Made by a program: the position numbers and the translations under genes | The notes under the pieces: model-generated | Told to the model about the DNA's origin: nothing | The model's database searches: none | The model's input: the letters and a program-made list of their open reading frames with translations, nothing else | Part shown: positions 34,612 through 48,100 of the stretch, piece by piece | How the letters are laid out: each line of letters starts with the position of its first letter | How positions within the stretch are numbered: the first letter of the stretch is position 1 | From: Phlebiopsis flavidoalba | Taxonomy: Eukaryota; Basidiomycota; Agaricomycetes; Polyporales; Phanerochaetaceae | Assembly: GCA_035772785.1 (NCBI GenBank) | Contig: JAOCPU010000008.1 | Location: 434,001-498,000, forward strand | Reading direction: 5' to 3' | Length of the DNA: 64,000 bases

Positions 34612-35319
34612 GTTCGTGGTATATCTGCACTGTTTGTATCGAAGGTCGAAGGCGAGCTAATGTACCGCGTGGTGCCCTGTATTGGTGCTCAGGAGCTATG
34701 GTGATGGTGGAGTACGCGCGGGCGTAATAGATAGAGTGACAAGTTTGATAAAAAAAAAAGTGGAGAGTTCCCGGCGTAATCGTATGTATCGTTGGAGTGC
34801 GAGAGCGATGACTAGGCTATGTGAGACTTGTATGGCAGATCGCTGCTCCTTACCCATTCGATTTGTATCGCAGCCGTGGGAGAGGGTATGATGGGGGCGT
34901 GAGTAGTCGAGCATATAGGAAATGAGGTTGGGGAAGGGGGAGTGGGGGAGGGGGTGGGGGGGGAAAAGAAGTCGAAAAAAAAGGAGTAGCCATGTATGTA
35001 AGATCTCGTGTATTATGTGGTATAAGAACGCGGTAGGGCTGATGGTCTTGTGGCCTTCTTGCAAAAAAAAAGGTGTCGCCCCGGCGTAGTGTCTCGTCGA
35101 GCCTAGTATAAGCACCGCTGACCTGTAAATTGCAAGCGAGAAGTCTCTACAATTTGGGCGGCCTGAACCGCGATGGGTGGGTCGTCGCAGACTTATGTGT
35201 TTTAGTTTCGTCAGTGGCTTTGGGAGGGGGGGGGGGGGGGGGGGGGTGGGGGGGTGGGTGGGGCGGGGGGGGGGGGGGGGCCAGGGGTTCCTGTATATGT
35301 GAGTCAAGAAAGTAGGTCA
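34612..35319. other. Low-complexity interval with poly-G tracts
   Basis: About 700 bp. It holds A-runs (34750, 34975, 35063), G-rich purine tracts (34926-34972) and the long poly-G block at 35222-35280. Minus-strand ORF 34696-35307 is an artefact of the proline (CCC) reading of poly-G. No gene recognised. Confidence 0.5.
35222..35280 (+). repeat. Poly-G block (runs of 21 and 16 G)
   Basis: Fifty-nine bases almost purely G, with uninterrupted runs at 35226-35246 and 35265-35280. It could form G-quadruplexes if real. Such long G-runs are uncommon in basidiomycete DNA and are a known failure mode of long-read basecalling. Confidence 0.7.
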
Positions 35320-35875
35320 TCAGCGTTTGATATGGGGATATGGGAATCCGCAACAAGTGGGAACTGGCGGGGAGGGCATCGACCTAGGCTGACCTGTCAC
35401 CGGCTGAACGGCTGTTGGATGCCATGCGGGTGCCGGACACCATTCTGGCAAGTACGCACTAAGGAATGCGTTCACACGATCGACCATGGGGGGCCGCGAA
35501 AGTGAAAGCTCCTCGAACGCGAAAACCGCTTTCGTCCCCCTCGCGTCAGCGAGCGTCTTCAGGAGGTCCGAAGAATAGTAGGATGTCTTCGTCGACACGC
35601 CGGTTGAAAGCAGTCGATGTAGATTCTAGCAGGAGAGAAACCATAGGATCTGCGTAGACAGAGTTCAGCAACAATTCGCAGTCCGGAGTATCCACCAGTA
35701 TCTCCGAGGGTTTTGACCCATATGTTAGTTGGACCACAAGTGTTTTTAGAGGGGTATGAGAGCGTGACAGCTCGCACCCAGTAGTAGCGCACACACCCGA
35801 CTTCCGAGAGGACGCTGGGATGCCATCTGAGATCCATCCATTGTACTGCGGGTGATCGCGTATGGGGGCATTCAT
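35320..35875 (-). CDS. Possible hypothetical protein, low confidence
   Basis: No family recognised. The ATG at 35875 gives MNAPIRDHPQYNGWISDGIP. Further on the same strand are LVDTPDCELLLNSVYADPMV, SLLLESTSTAFNRRVDED, ILLFFGPPEDA and, after one slip, YYSSDLLKTLADARGTK, AVFAFEELSLSRPPMVDRV, NAFLSA. Amino-acid usage is protein-like and two adjacent frames can be joined near 35560. The segment PLKTLVVQLTYGSKPSE may be intronic. It could be part of a larger gene running to about 34.1 kb. Confidence 0.3.
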
Positions 35876-38800
35876 TTTTTTCTAATGTATTTCTCCACGT
35901 CCAAAGAGTAATGCGTGAAGCGAAATCTTCTCTCAGTATTTCGCAGGGATGAATAAAAAAAAGACTGCAAACAGCCCTTTGGCGTGTTTCTGACTGTAGG
36001 CACATAGCTCGTGGTTGTAGGCAGGCCCTCTCCATGGTCTGTTTCAAGCTGGGCGGCGGCACAGGCGTTATGTGGTTTGAATAATATGATCGATGACTAC
36101 GTTAGGCAAGACGCAAAAAACAAGCAGTGTCAAAAGCTAAAGCCGAAACGCTCTAAAGGCAAGTCACACAATACGCTGCCAATTAACCTACCACTCGTCT
36201 GAGGGTGGCGTCAGCAGGGAAGTCTGGGCTTGATTGTGCCGACTACTTCATCAGAATAATTACATTCATAGGATACCCTGGCTATTAGCGATTTTACACA
36301 CACTTATCCCAGATAGCTGCCGTCGCCTGTCTTGTATATTATTATGCGCAAGAGAAGTATTACTATGAAGTCCATCGAAGGATGGTAGCTGTACGGTGCA
36401 TTCTGTTCTCAGAGCCACCTTGCGGCTCGTGTTCATGAGTGTGTCACGATGAATGATTAATAGGATGAGTGTGTAGTGTTATTAGCAGCTTGGTATCTCA
36501 ATGAGCGCAGCAAAGTTAGGTCAACAAGTATGAGCACATCTGTCAAGACTCACTCCGTATGTTGCATAACACGCGTGATCTGCATGTGGGTGCCTGAGGG
36601 TGAGAGGGCATGATGAAGGTGTCGCACGTCACCCGTCGCGGAGGCATGTTTGCGGGTCTTCAGCGGTTCGCTGCGAGCCTCGAGGTCGTTCGTCTTGTTC
36701 GCTCCATAGGCCTTTGGGGAACTGCAAGCGAAGCGGCATGGTGTTGCCGGTGTCCTCGGTCCTGCGGCTGAGCGTGCAGTGGTACCATCCTAGCGTGAAT
36801 GGAGAGTCTGCATGCAGTTAGTCCGGGTTTATGTTGTTGCTTTTGAATGCTTTGTGCACGATGCTGATTCATATTTAGGATCCTGGCACGTACTCTGCAG
36901 GTACTGGGTACATATCAAAGCATACTCCGAGTGACTAGTCCCAGCTGACTCAGTGACCGCAGTGCATTTCCCTCACCCGGTGCCTCCAGTCTTACGCTTC
37001 AGGACGTCCCTATCGATCGGAAAATGGTTCTTCTACCCGTTCGAAGGATATCGTCGTAGGTATAGTCAGTGCGCAAGCGCTCTTGGTCCACATGGCTCTC
37101 CCTGCGCCCGATGACCTTACACGGTTCCTCGTGGGTGGACTGTCCCCCCACCACGTCGTAAAACTACCTCGTTGAGTCAACCCATCCTTCTTTTATAGCG
37201 CTGCACACTTAGCCATCAACCGAAAAGTCTCCCATACGGCCAGCATATATCGACTCACGGTTCACGCATGTTCTACACAAATGCCGTAATATCGACGGAT
37301 GGCTGCTTTTGGCTGCGTTGGATATCGCGTGGATAGCGGTTGATAGTCGTGGCTAACGGAAACGCGGGTGCGTGCGCTCATTTTCCAACCTGTGGCTCCG
37401 CTAATCGCATAGAACACAGACACACCGCGGAAAGGGCAGGGCGAAGCCTAGCAAGGGGAATCCCCAAGCCGGGGATGTTACATTGTCTTCGAACTGGGCT
37501 TTCCCGGTATCGATTTATCTATCGTGCTTTTATGGCTGGCATTCCGAGGAGCTATTGACGCATCCTGATGCGTTTCCAAACTCGAACACTCAGCCAAAGT
37601 TCAACCCTAGCGTTCATAGTTCAGTATGTAAACAAGTCGAAACTAGCGGCATCTCCCGCTTAGTCTAACCCCGCATAACCCAAGTACACACCCGAGTCGT
37701 GCCACCACGTTGCGCTACCCTGGTTCCACGAGCCATAATCATTCTACCGCTGCACGGGCTGTATCCCACGCCGCCAGTCTGCTCTCGTTCCCGTGTGGTG
37801 TCCCCTCCGCAAATTGATACAGACTCACTGGGGTATGTTCCAGCAAACCCTCTCGGGGACGGTTATTGAGTACAACTCGTTTGAGACAATTAGAAGTTAA
37901 GGCCGATCGGACCCCCGTCGTATTCCCACGGAGATGTAACAACAGCAACGGCCCCCGCGGGTCTACTATAGGTTCTCGAAACATATTTCCGCGCATCGAG
38001 CACTGCCAGTGAAAAGAGTTCGAGTTTATGTTATGGTGCGTCCGGTGAGAGACTTCATCAGATTAATGATGAGAAATTTTGCTCATGAGCTTTAGCGTAC
38101 GATTCCGCCGCAACCCTGGTTATCACCCACCGCTTTTCCGCACACTCTATAACTCTCCTTCATGGATTAAACACCCCCATGCACTCACTATCTTCAAGAT
38201 ACGCAAGGCGCCCCTCCTGCTACCCATTGTCACACTCTTATTCCGCCTCCTTTGCAGCGTTTCAGAGTACGCCACAAGCCTCGCGCGCGGCTCCGCGCGA
38301 GCGAGAGTGTCTTGCACTCCTTTAGGCCCACAGTTAAGAAACGCTGAACTGTACTGGTCAGAATAGCAATGTGCAGATTCCCCCCCCATTCGCAGAATCA
38401 TTGGGCCGCAAGACGCGGAAGAGTCGTTGAGGATGGAGGTGGGAGGATAAAGTACAGCGTTTCCTAACGATTTTATCGCAGAAAAGCGGATATAGGAATA
38501 CATGTGTAGATGGGACTTGGCTACTTGTGCAATCTAGAATGAAGTCCTTTTACAAGTCTAGTGTACCATGCAGAGAGTCCCTGAAGTACAAAGGTGCGAC
38601 CTACACAGAAGTCTTCAAGACAAAAGATATTGATCTCAGCAGTTGTTGAACGGTGAAAAAAAAATACATGCCTAGGAAGAGGTCGGTGGGAACTATAGAG
38701 AAAACTGCGAAGCTATGTGGGGATACCTGGTGGACACTTATCACGCTTGCACACAGAGGTTCCATGGCCTAATTATATGCCATCCATTCCTCCGCGATAC

Positions 38801-41800
38801 GTATTCCATTCGGTGTCTTGCGTTCATCTGCCAGGACGTAGTAGAGATCCTCATTCATAGTCGGCCATCCTCTTCCCATTGGTGAGCCGCGAACGTGTGG
38901 AGCAACAGCCTTTGTTTTTCTGAGGGTCATGCTCCTGGATACTTTGAGGTGTGGGTAGTGCGCAGCCCCAGCAGTGTAACCATTGTCGCGCTCCCTAGAC
39001 TCAAGTGGCCGTAGTATATCTTGACCAATCGGCCCCGCGCTGTGACGCGGAGACGTTAAGCCTCTCACTGCGTCAGTACAGACATGTTGTCGTGTTTGCG
39101 AGATGAGTTCCAAAGGACAGAGCGAGAACGAAGTCCCAGTGTAACGAGCGGCCCCTATGGCTAGTAGGAGACCGTGCAACCCGCGATCATGGGGTGTCCT
39201 CTCTCGGAGGGTCTTGCCGAACCCTGGGGTAGAGAAATGAAGCGTTTCAAACCGTAACTACACATCCAGAGGAATGCTAGCCCTACATAGCTGCCCTTAA
39301 GAGGTTGACGCGAACTACATATAGAAGGGTCTTCCTACCATTTCATGCACCTCTAACTACTAACGCAGGCGTCCTCTTGTTTGTAAAAATTCCAGGAAAG
39401 CTGTAAGCGGAGGAATGACTTTTTACCAACAAGTAAGAGCGCGAGAGATGACCATGGTCGGACGCACCCTTGCCTCCGGTTTGTTACGAATACGACGGCA
39501 CAAAATGCGCTACCGTTACCGCCCAATCGTGAGCCGACCTGAAATCTTTCAAGTTCCTGCATGGGCAACAAGCGTTCACATAAGATGTATTACGACAGTC
39601 ATTAAACGGGGGCCTTACCCTTGCACAGAATGATCCTGGCGGATTAAGGTTCTGGAAGACTACCCGGATTAGCAGAACGTGGGTCAGGAGTGGAGGTGCC
39701 GAGCTAGCCCGAGTACATAGCGGTGGTTAATGGTGATCACAATTCAGAGGATTATTCCCCCCCCCCCCCCCCCGACGCCGGTCACGTTGCTCACCGTAGT
39801 TGTTTGCTGGGTGCATGTGTGTGAAACAGCCTCACTTGCTTTGCATGTTCCGACGCGGCTGCCTTCGCTATCTCTATTTGTTGCATTCTGAGATGGTTCA
39901 TATTCGCAAAGACTCAGTTTTCACAAGGCCACGGAAAGTTGGGAAACGTCTCACCAGCTCCAGAAACGGTTGGTTATAGAATGTTGCTAAGTAGCAACGA
40001 AGTCCTAGTCACAGATACAGAGTCGCACGATGTCAGATCATAAAGTCGTAGTAGACTCACCGAAGCGTCCTGGAGCCATATAGTCGGGCAACATCATCAG
40101 CGTTGGCAACTCATGCTATATGCACACGGGTTCGCAACCACATAATACCAATTCTGAATCGAAATTCTACAATAGCGTAAACCTGGCGAACCCTGGGAGG
40201 CGGTCTGTAAGTTCCTGCTTGAAGCCAGAAGGGGGAAGCCTGAAGATCATACCTCTTTGCTTGTGTTGAGCGCGTTCACTTTCCATAGATTGAGAGATGC
40301 TGGGTATAGGGCGTCATTGATCAAAGTTTTTATCATTACAGGAGACCGAACGTACGCTGTGCGAAGCTCATCGCGCTCGATGTAGTCCGGCAGGCCAGGC
40401 GCGCGCCAACGCTACCCGTGTTGAGTTAGCGCGTGTGTGACCGGTGCAGGTGGTCATGTTGGGGATAGGAGCGCGAGGCGCTGTAACCACGCGATATACA
40501 CCACTGGCAGGCGCCTATAGGCACTTAACGAAAGACACACGTAAGACGAAGACGATTCGACGCAGCCTATCCGAGACTTGTTTGTTTTTGGTGTAACACG
40601 GGCGAAGTAGACAACGATTTGTGTGAACAGAGTGCGTAGATGAGGGAAAATGAAGAAGATGCAGAATGGCCTTAGAATATAAGTCAACCCCTGGACTCAT
40701 CGATACCTTAAAATGGTAAGACGGAGGACGCTATGCATAGTCCCGACGGCCCCAACGACCAAATGACTGTGTAGACATCCTTGGGCAGTGTCCACCGATA
40801 CATCGTCGCGCCCTAGCTAACTGTACTATGGACGGAGAAACGATATAAGTGATATTTGTATGTTATACTCAGGAGGCACGACTTCTACTATGGAGACGCA
40901 CAATTTCTTGTTTTTGCGAATACGACACTACGACCGGTGTGACAGAGCGTAAGTCACCAGTTATACATACTTAAGCGGGAAAATAATGTCGGAGGTCAGA
41001 GATCACATAAATACCAAGGGTGGTTGTACTTGGAGTCTCGACTAGTGCAGGTAAATCCAAAGCTTTCGCCTATAGGCTTGGGCAAGAAGCGGCCTTGAAC
41101 GCTTGCCACGTGCTAACCTTAAATTCCTTCAGGTCCTCGGACATCTTCAACGCCCAAAAATGACTAGTAGTACGAATGCAGCCCCTGCCAGGATGCGGCA
41201 ACCTCGCAGTCGGCGAAAGAAGTATCCGGTGTTCCAATCAAGGATTCAGAACAGCCACCCAAGATGGCTTGCTGGCTGAGGGACGTTGGTCAAATCATCA
41301 GTATGAATGGAAACGAACGTCAGTTTGACGAATGCGTACAACAAAGTATTTAGTTGGCGTGCGGCAAGTGGGTCGTCAAGCTCCTTATTCTTGAGCTGAC
41401 GACGGAGTATGTGTAAGCTCAACGGTCGTTAGCGCATGGATCAAAATTACACTGCCAAGATGGAGAAAGTTGCGTATAAAAACCACCCCGCCTTCCATCT
41501 GGGCGGAGGGTTCCCACCCTCTGGCGTCCCTTTTCCTTGAAGGCTTGAGTAATGCCACACTTTGTCAATGGATGCCGGCGGGGAATACCGTCGTGCGATT
41601 TTTTCCCATGGATAAGCGTTTAGAACTATATGCCGCGCGGTTGTAAGCAGCATGGAGATTGACTTTGTGCCAACTAACTCTTGCTGCAGAGGCTTTAGCC
41701 AAGTGTGCTAACGAAGCAGTATGCATTCTCATAGACTGGCGAGGGACCCTGAGATGGAGATTTCGCAGCGTGGGAACCGAAGGAGCAACCAAGACTCGAG

Positions 41801-44800
41801 AGATGCCCATCATGTTTGGTTCCCTTCCAGTGAATGTATCGCTGATAAAAAGCTACTCAATCACGCTTATAAGGTCTATGAGCCGTACTTAAGCCCAGGT
41901 GAAGTGAGAGAGTGGTGAGGATAGGAGCCGCAAGGGAGAGAACGGGGGTTATCCAAAACAACCAGTTAGTTCCAGTTGACATAAGGGGGGAAGGGGAAAA
42001 ACAGCCTAAGAGGTGTGGGTGCTCTCCGACACCGAACCAATAGGTCAAAAGACTCCGCAAAGGTTTTCAGGACAAGAACTCCGGAGAGTAGGAAACGCAT
42101 ATGACCACCGAACAAAGTACTGGAAAAAAGGGGGGGATTGTTACATGTTGAGAAAAAGGAAGGAAAACTAGCGTACTCATTAGGGAGAGGTTCAACATTT
42201 TTCTAAATACGCACATAGGTCACGTTCAAACTTGTTGGAGGATGATATCTGCTCCCAATCTCCTCCACCCTTGAAAGGCGCAAACCTTTACGAGGCGGTA
42301 GCGCGCAAATGTTAGAGTCCAATCGACTAGTTTTTTTCCACCGGACGGGAGATTCGTGTTATGCATTGAATCCTCATACACGGTGTAGATTTTGAGCCCG
42401 CGATCGTGCACCATGCATACGTGACGAAACCTAACCACTTCTGTCCTGCGATAGTACTTGATGTTCCTCTCGTACGCTAGCGAACATTTGGAGAAACTGG
42501 GGAGTTGGCGAATGGTTAGCCAACGCAACTGCTGGCTAGATCTCACGCGGTATGTGTTAAGAGGTGGTTTACACAGTCCATCACTGAACATCAACCCATC
42601 GGTTGACTCATTCATCTGTCCCAGGTCAATCATTATCCAGATTGTTGTGCTTACGCGTCCTCTTATTAGACCATCGTGTAGGGGTCATAAATTCACGCAC
42701 AGCACATATGGTATGCCTCCCGTTCTTGATCGGCGTTACACACACGTGACACGAGGCGGTTGGCTGGTGCTACAAATGGACCAACGAGCATGTGATATGC
42801 GGCATGCAAAGCAAGGCGCTTTTCCTGTGATTACCAATAGGGAGATGAAGCTGATTAAGAACTCACAGCGTAGGGTGGCAGCCAGCCCGCTCTTAATCGT
42901 ACGTGATAGCCAAAACCATACTATACGCCGTTCTTGGGAACGCGCGCAGACACATGCTGACGTAATTGCAATACGACGACGTCACGTTGATTTTAGCTCA
43001 GGACAACCTTTGCGTGAACGCGGGTAAGAACAGAAAGTGGTCTGGGCGGTAACGAGGGGAGACGTGTTCGCTCGGGGTTCCAGGGAAGGTTTCGCATGTC
43101 GCTTTTCAAGAGCGTTATGCTTCGTTCCCGTAGGTTCGGGGTTTCCTAGAAAAAAAGCTTGGCGTATATTGACCGTGTCAATTGGTTCGACTGTCTGCTG
43201 TGTCTGAGCTACATCACCTAGTTTGAGACCAGTGATGGACGGGGAGCAACCTCGATCCCGATGAGGGACATAGGTCGTATGCATGAAATAAGACCTGTTG
43301 GGCAGTTAAGGGTTGTACTGGCCGTTTTTATCCATTAGGGGCGATTGCCCCCCGCGTCCCATGTTGTCGCGAGCTTGAGGGATAAAACCCAAACTAGATA
43401 GATCCTTTTACTAGCATCCGTCGTGTTTAGATCGAACTTGATCCGATCAGGAAGATGTCGTGGGATACAGAATGCCCGCTGGCTTGTTGCGAGTCATTCC
43501 GAGGTCATCTTGTGTGGTTCTTCTAAGAACGGTATGAGGCGTTTGGTGGATTAGCCGATTCGGGCGACCCCGGCGTCCCCGAGGAGTCGCCCAATGAATG
43601 GCCGCCTAATCACCTTACAGACGCAGACCGCTGCAGCCCCGGTAGCGCGCCACGGTTCGGTTGGTTGTGAACATGGACTCTCGATCCTGACGATTCAAGG
43701 CAGGCCGTCCTTACTTCTACTGTATCTAACACTCTCAACTTGCCAGATCTCATTCATACCCTGCGGGCTTCTAACGTACTGCCTTTGCTGAGCCCCGTCG
43801 CCCGCCTGCGGCGACTTGCACTCTGGCACATACCATGGTTCTCGCTGTGTCTGACTTGCGGGGGGACCCCCGTGACAACACTCTATCGGAAGTCGCTCCC
43901 AATCTTATGTGTTATGCCCTTATTTATTGTCCGCGCAAACGGATATATGCGACTCTCTTATAAACTTGCGATGCGATGGGGACGGCTGGGCAATCTGTCA
44001 ATGTCACAAACTTGCAGTACAAATTACGACACAGACTGGACACAGACGAAGGGACTAGGTTTTGTTTTTGTTTTGTATGCAAGTGCTGCTAAGCAAACTG
44101 AACACTACCGAAAAAGTACAAACCCCCCTCAATCACTATAATCCAAGTCCAAGGTCCAAGTATAAGAGCACGACGATATCGAAGTCCACAGGCAAAAGTG
44201 CGTTCTTCGTCCAAATCTAAAGTCTTGACTTCAGGTTTGCGTCTTTCAATTCAGAACGAATGAGTGAACCACAATCTAAAGGCGTGTGGAAAGAGCCTTA
44301 GCACATTCACTATTACCTGGCTACACGCGGCCAACGACCCTTGAAGAATCCTTAACCGACTGCTGGCACTAAACCCCGCTCTGGGCTCCTACGGTATATG
44401 CTTGTAGTGTAGATGGAAGGTCAGCCTATACTGTATGGGCTATCTAGGAGTTGCTGCTCTTGCCTGGCGCTCTGACCATGCGAAGGTTGTGGATACGACA
44501 AAGAGCCTCAGTGCTTCAAGTTTCCTTTGAAATGTCAGTCCTTGACAACCTCTAATCGATGAGGAGGTCTTAAGTAATATTCTGCAAGCGATTGACAGAT
44601 GATGCACACACGTCGAAAGAAATGCTAGTCTTGTGCGCGGCAGTCTGGACTTCGTGCTTGCCGGGCCTTTTTGTGTGCGAAGGCCTCGAAGGTCATGTCG
44701 ACCTTACTCAGGCAGCCTTCAAGGAGATTCGCGGCGACTTAGGGACACTGGCCTGCCTCACTTCGTACAGATGAGGCTAGCCCACCGACACCGGACGGCT

Positions 44801-45112
44801 GGGGTGGCGTAGTGTTTCGAGACGTAAACGCCTCACTTGTCGGATTCATCGTCTCGTCATGCACCACATAGGGACTCGAGAAATTTGGTGGGGCCCGCAA
44901 GCTTAGGCACCTTTAAAATCCCGCCAACTACATCGACTACACTAAGCAAACAACCACACCTCCGCCGCGGACGGCGATTCATTCTAGCCGATGAATGAAT
45001 GCATGTGGGTATGCTGTGTATAGGAAAAACATATGGGGCCCTTGATGCCAAAAAAGGACCTGAACTGTAGAATCATCAATGTGTTCTTCGTAATGATTTG
45101 TTAGTGAATATA
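35876..45112. other. 9-kb interval with no recognisable gene
   Basis: ORFs of 60-190 codons occur on both strands (for example 42458-43027 +, 43740-44141 +, 38769-39179 -), but none shows a domain motif, a plausible splice-joined continuation or a codon pattern like the flanking genes. I saw no reverse transcriptase, transposase or integrase motif, no long terminal repeat and no tRNA. A 17-C run lies at 39757-39773. The base composition looks even and text-like random. The last 50-100 bp will be the UTP12 3' region. Confidence 0.5.
39757..39773 (+). repeat. Poly-C run (17 C)
   Basis: Uninterrupted homopolymer inside the gene-less interval. Its length is uncertain for the reasons given for the other homopolymers. 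Confidence 0.8.
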
Positions 45113-48100
45113 CTACGCCACCTTGATAGGGACACCCTCTTTCATCTTCTTGCCCGATTCATGCGATACGTCTCGCGCACTTTTTCCTCGTACCAGGTCA
45201 ATCCTCAAAGAAGTCTGCGGTGAGTTTAGACGTTTTCCCGCTCTGTCGCTTGATGAATTCAGAGCAGCCAGATTATAGCTGATGGTCTCCTTCTGTTTCC
45301 GCAATGCATCGCGGAGGTGTTTAACGTAAGGGGTCCATGAGCGCTGTGCGCATGACGCGGGCTTTGAGACGATCTGGTGATGATGCGTCTTCAAAAGAAA
45401 GAAGATGATGCGGGAAGTTAACACTAGGTTCACTCCTACCAGAAAATTTAGGTTGAATTCAGAGCGACATTCTACAGCACGTACCTGTTGCGCCCAGTAG
45501 TTCAGGTAGTGCATTAAACTAATCACTTTGCCGAAGGCAGCACCAAAAAAGAGCGTCCATACAGCGGCTAGAGGCCGAAACCCTTTCGACCACACGCAGG
45601 ACATATTCTTCAGGCTCGAGGTCGTATGCCGCGAGGACTTGATTCTTAAGGGTGGTGGTGCTATTTGTTCACGACAATCCACCCTTCGGCTTTAGCTTCT
45701 TCGTTAACTCTCGGAAAGCGGGCAGATCTCGTTGTCTCGCGAGTTCGAGGGCTTCCATAATTTACGCTCTCCGGCCATGAGAGTCTCAGTGGTCCTGTTT
45801 CGTTACCGAGGCAACTCCGCGTTCGTGGTAACCGCTGGTGCCCCATCTGCATCTACCGCACCGGAGACTGCCGATGCCAATGGGGGCATCCTTCGCGATT
45901 CATGTGTCAGCGATCCCGGTTTCGTATAGCATCTCAAGTTCCCGCTCGCGCTCTTCTTCGAGGACCAGCTAAGTAAGAAGTGTATTAGGGTGTCAGTTTT
46001 ACTTGCACAACATCAACACACCTACCGGTTCGTCGAGTTTCTCCCAGACACGAAATCGACTTGTCATGGGACCCGGTGACAACGGAACTGCCGTGAGTGG
46101 CTATACCCCTTACGCCCCCGCAACGCCCCATACCTCTGCTATGGTGACCCTCGAACTTCTTGTGGTTAGTTCAAACTTGTCGCCGTCCCAGATACTTCAG
46201 CATCTTGTCTTGCCCGACGGTTCCAGAAATAGTGAGTCGGCTTGCCTCACCCTCGCGTAGTATAAATTTTTCGAAGGCCACCTGCATGATACCTTCGTCG
46301 TGGGCGAAGATAGATTTGTGGACAGTCACCAAAGTCGAGACCCAAATCTTGACGTTTTTGTCTAGATGAACCCAGGTCACTATAAGCTTGGAGTCGTGAG
46401 ATATGTCCATAGATAGGACTGGCAGCTGGAAGGTGGATCAGATCGACGTGAAAACCGAAGGGTTGACGAGGGTCCGCTACCTTATGTCCGTAAAGTGAGA
46501 GGGAAACATTTCAAGTATCTTAGGTAAGAACCCACTTTGACCGTAGAAATGCGAGAAGGGCCACTGCAAGCAGTTTGCCGGTCGAAACTATACAACGACA
46601 CCGACAAGCACGTCGTCCGTGCCAAAATAATATAAGTCAGCGTTCGAAACATGTACCCAAAGTTACCAGCCGAGCACTATGTGGCTATAAGGCGCTATGA
46701 GGCGACGAGTCTTGAAACTGCCGACTGTGATATGTACGTTCTCGTTATCCGCGCGGCTTATGTTCAAAACTTCCCAAAATTTGACGTCTTTGTCCGCGCT
46801 GCCTGTGACGAGTGCTGCACGCGTCCGTTTACGTAGCGTGCATCGACCAAAGCGTCCCCCTGTGTGAGCTTGAATTGTCTCTATTAGAGCTGCGAGGCGA
46901 TATCAAAGACTTGTATCTCTCCGGTCTGGTTCCAACAGCGATCCTAAAACTGAAATTAGTGATGAGAAAAGCAGGATAATGTTCGATCGACATACCTGGC
47001 GGTCCCCAGGTAGAAAATGTGTGTACAGGATGGCGTATACCCACACTCCATGGTACGGATACAGCTGACTACGACTTCATATTCCATATCTTCAACAGAC
47101 TCGATATATGAATGTGACACAGTGTCACCAGCAAGAAAAGGTTTCATCGCGTACCATTGGAGGCAGAGGCCAGCCAACATATCGTCAGAGCTGAGACAGA
47201 TCGAGCTCGTACATCCGTCCGGTGACCCGGTGTAGTTCGACTGATAACGACCGAGTAAAGTAGCTTTCCGGCTGGCTTTCTTTAGCCATTGGTTGGAGGA
47301 GGGAAACTGTAGACTTCCAAAGCATTTGTCGCAAGCGCCACAAATATGCTTGTGTTGCCTTTGGTATTCGGCTCTTCGTCCAGCATTAAATCGAAGGACC
47401 GATATCTTGCCGCTGGCCCGGACAACAAGATATGGAGTGAAGAGATCGGTTAAACCGATTTCTTTTTTCATTCACGTACCCCGATGTCTCCGTCTTCAGC
47501 GTTTGTGGGTTTTGCCCTTGGAACCTTCGCTTGCTCCTTCTTCTCCTTGGCGCGCTTAACACGACGCGCCTGCTTTTTGAGAACCTCCTCTTCTGTGCGT
47601 ATGCGGAAGATCTCGACTGACTTGTCATGCGATTTTTCCTGAACAGCAAGGTACGGGCGCGAGGGATGGAAAGAGATATGAGAGACTTTGTGTCTTGACG
47701 ACAAAGGAAGGGTAGTAATGGGGTGAATCATTTTTGTGACCTGTGTACCGGTCTCGTTACAAAATTGCCACATGACCAAACGACACTGGACGTACCTCAC
47801 CCTTGTCCGTTTTCCTGTAGGCTCTGCAGACATCGCATCGTAGTCTAGTCGCCATGCCTTCATCTCCTACCTCTGTTCTGTCGAGCCACTGAACACCAGC
47901 CACTCTATGGTCAATGGTCGACGGCCAGAGTCCACATTCTTCTCCCCGATGAGCTACGACCGTCTGTACGCAGCCTTTTGCTGAGTAGCAAGGTCCCCAC
48001 AGCTTCATGAACGTTTATCCTATGGACGATTTAGTGAGGAGGGAAGCCGGGGGCCGCCGTGGTAGAAGTAGACGGCCACATCTGAAGAAACCGACTGCAC

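Noticed and set aside
34696..35307. 203-codon minus-strand proline-rich ORF
   Set aside because: Its N-terminus is the CCC reading of the poly-G block and its end the TTT reading of an A-run; no family motif.
42226..44141. Several ORFs of 100-189 codons in the gene-less interval
   Set aside because: No motifs, no splice-linked continuation, mixed strands and composition as expected for random sequence.
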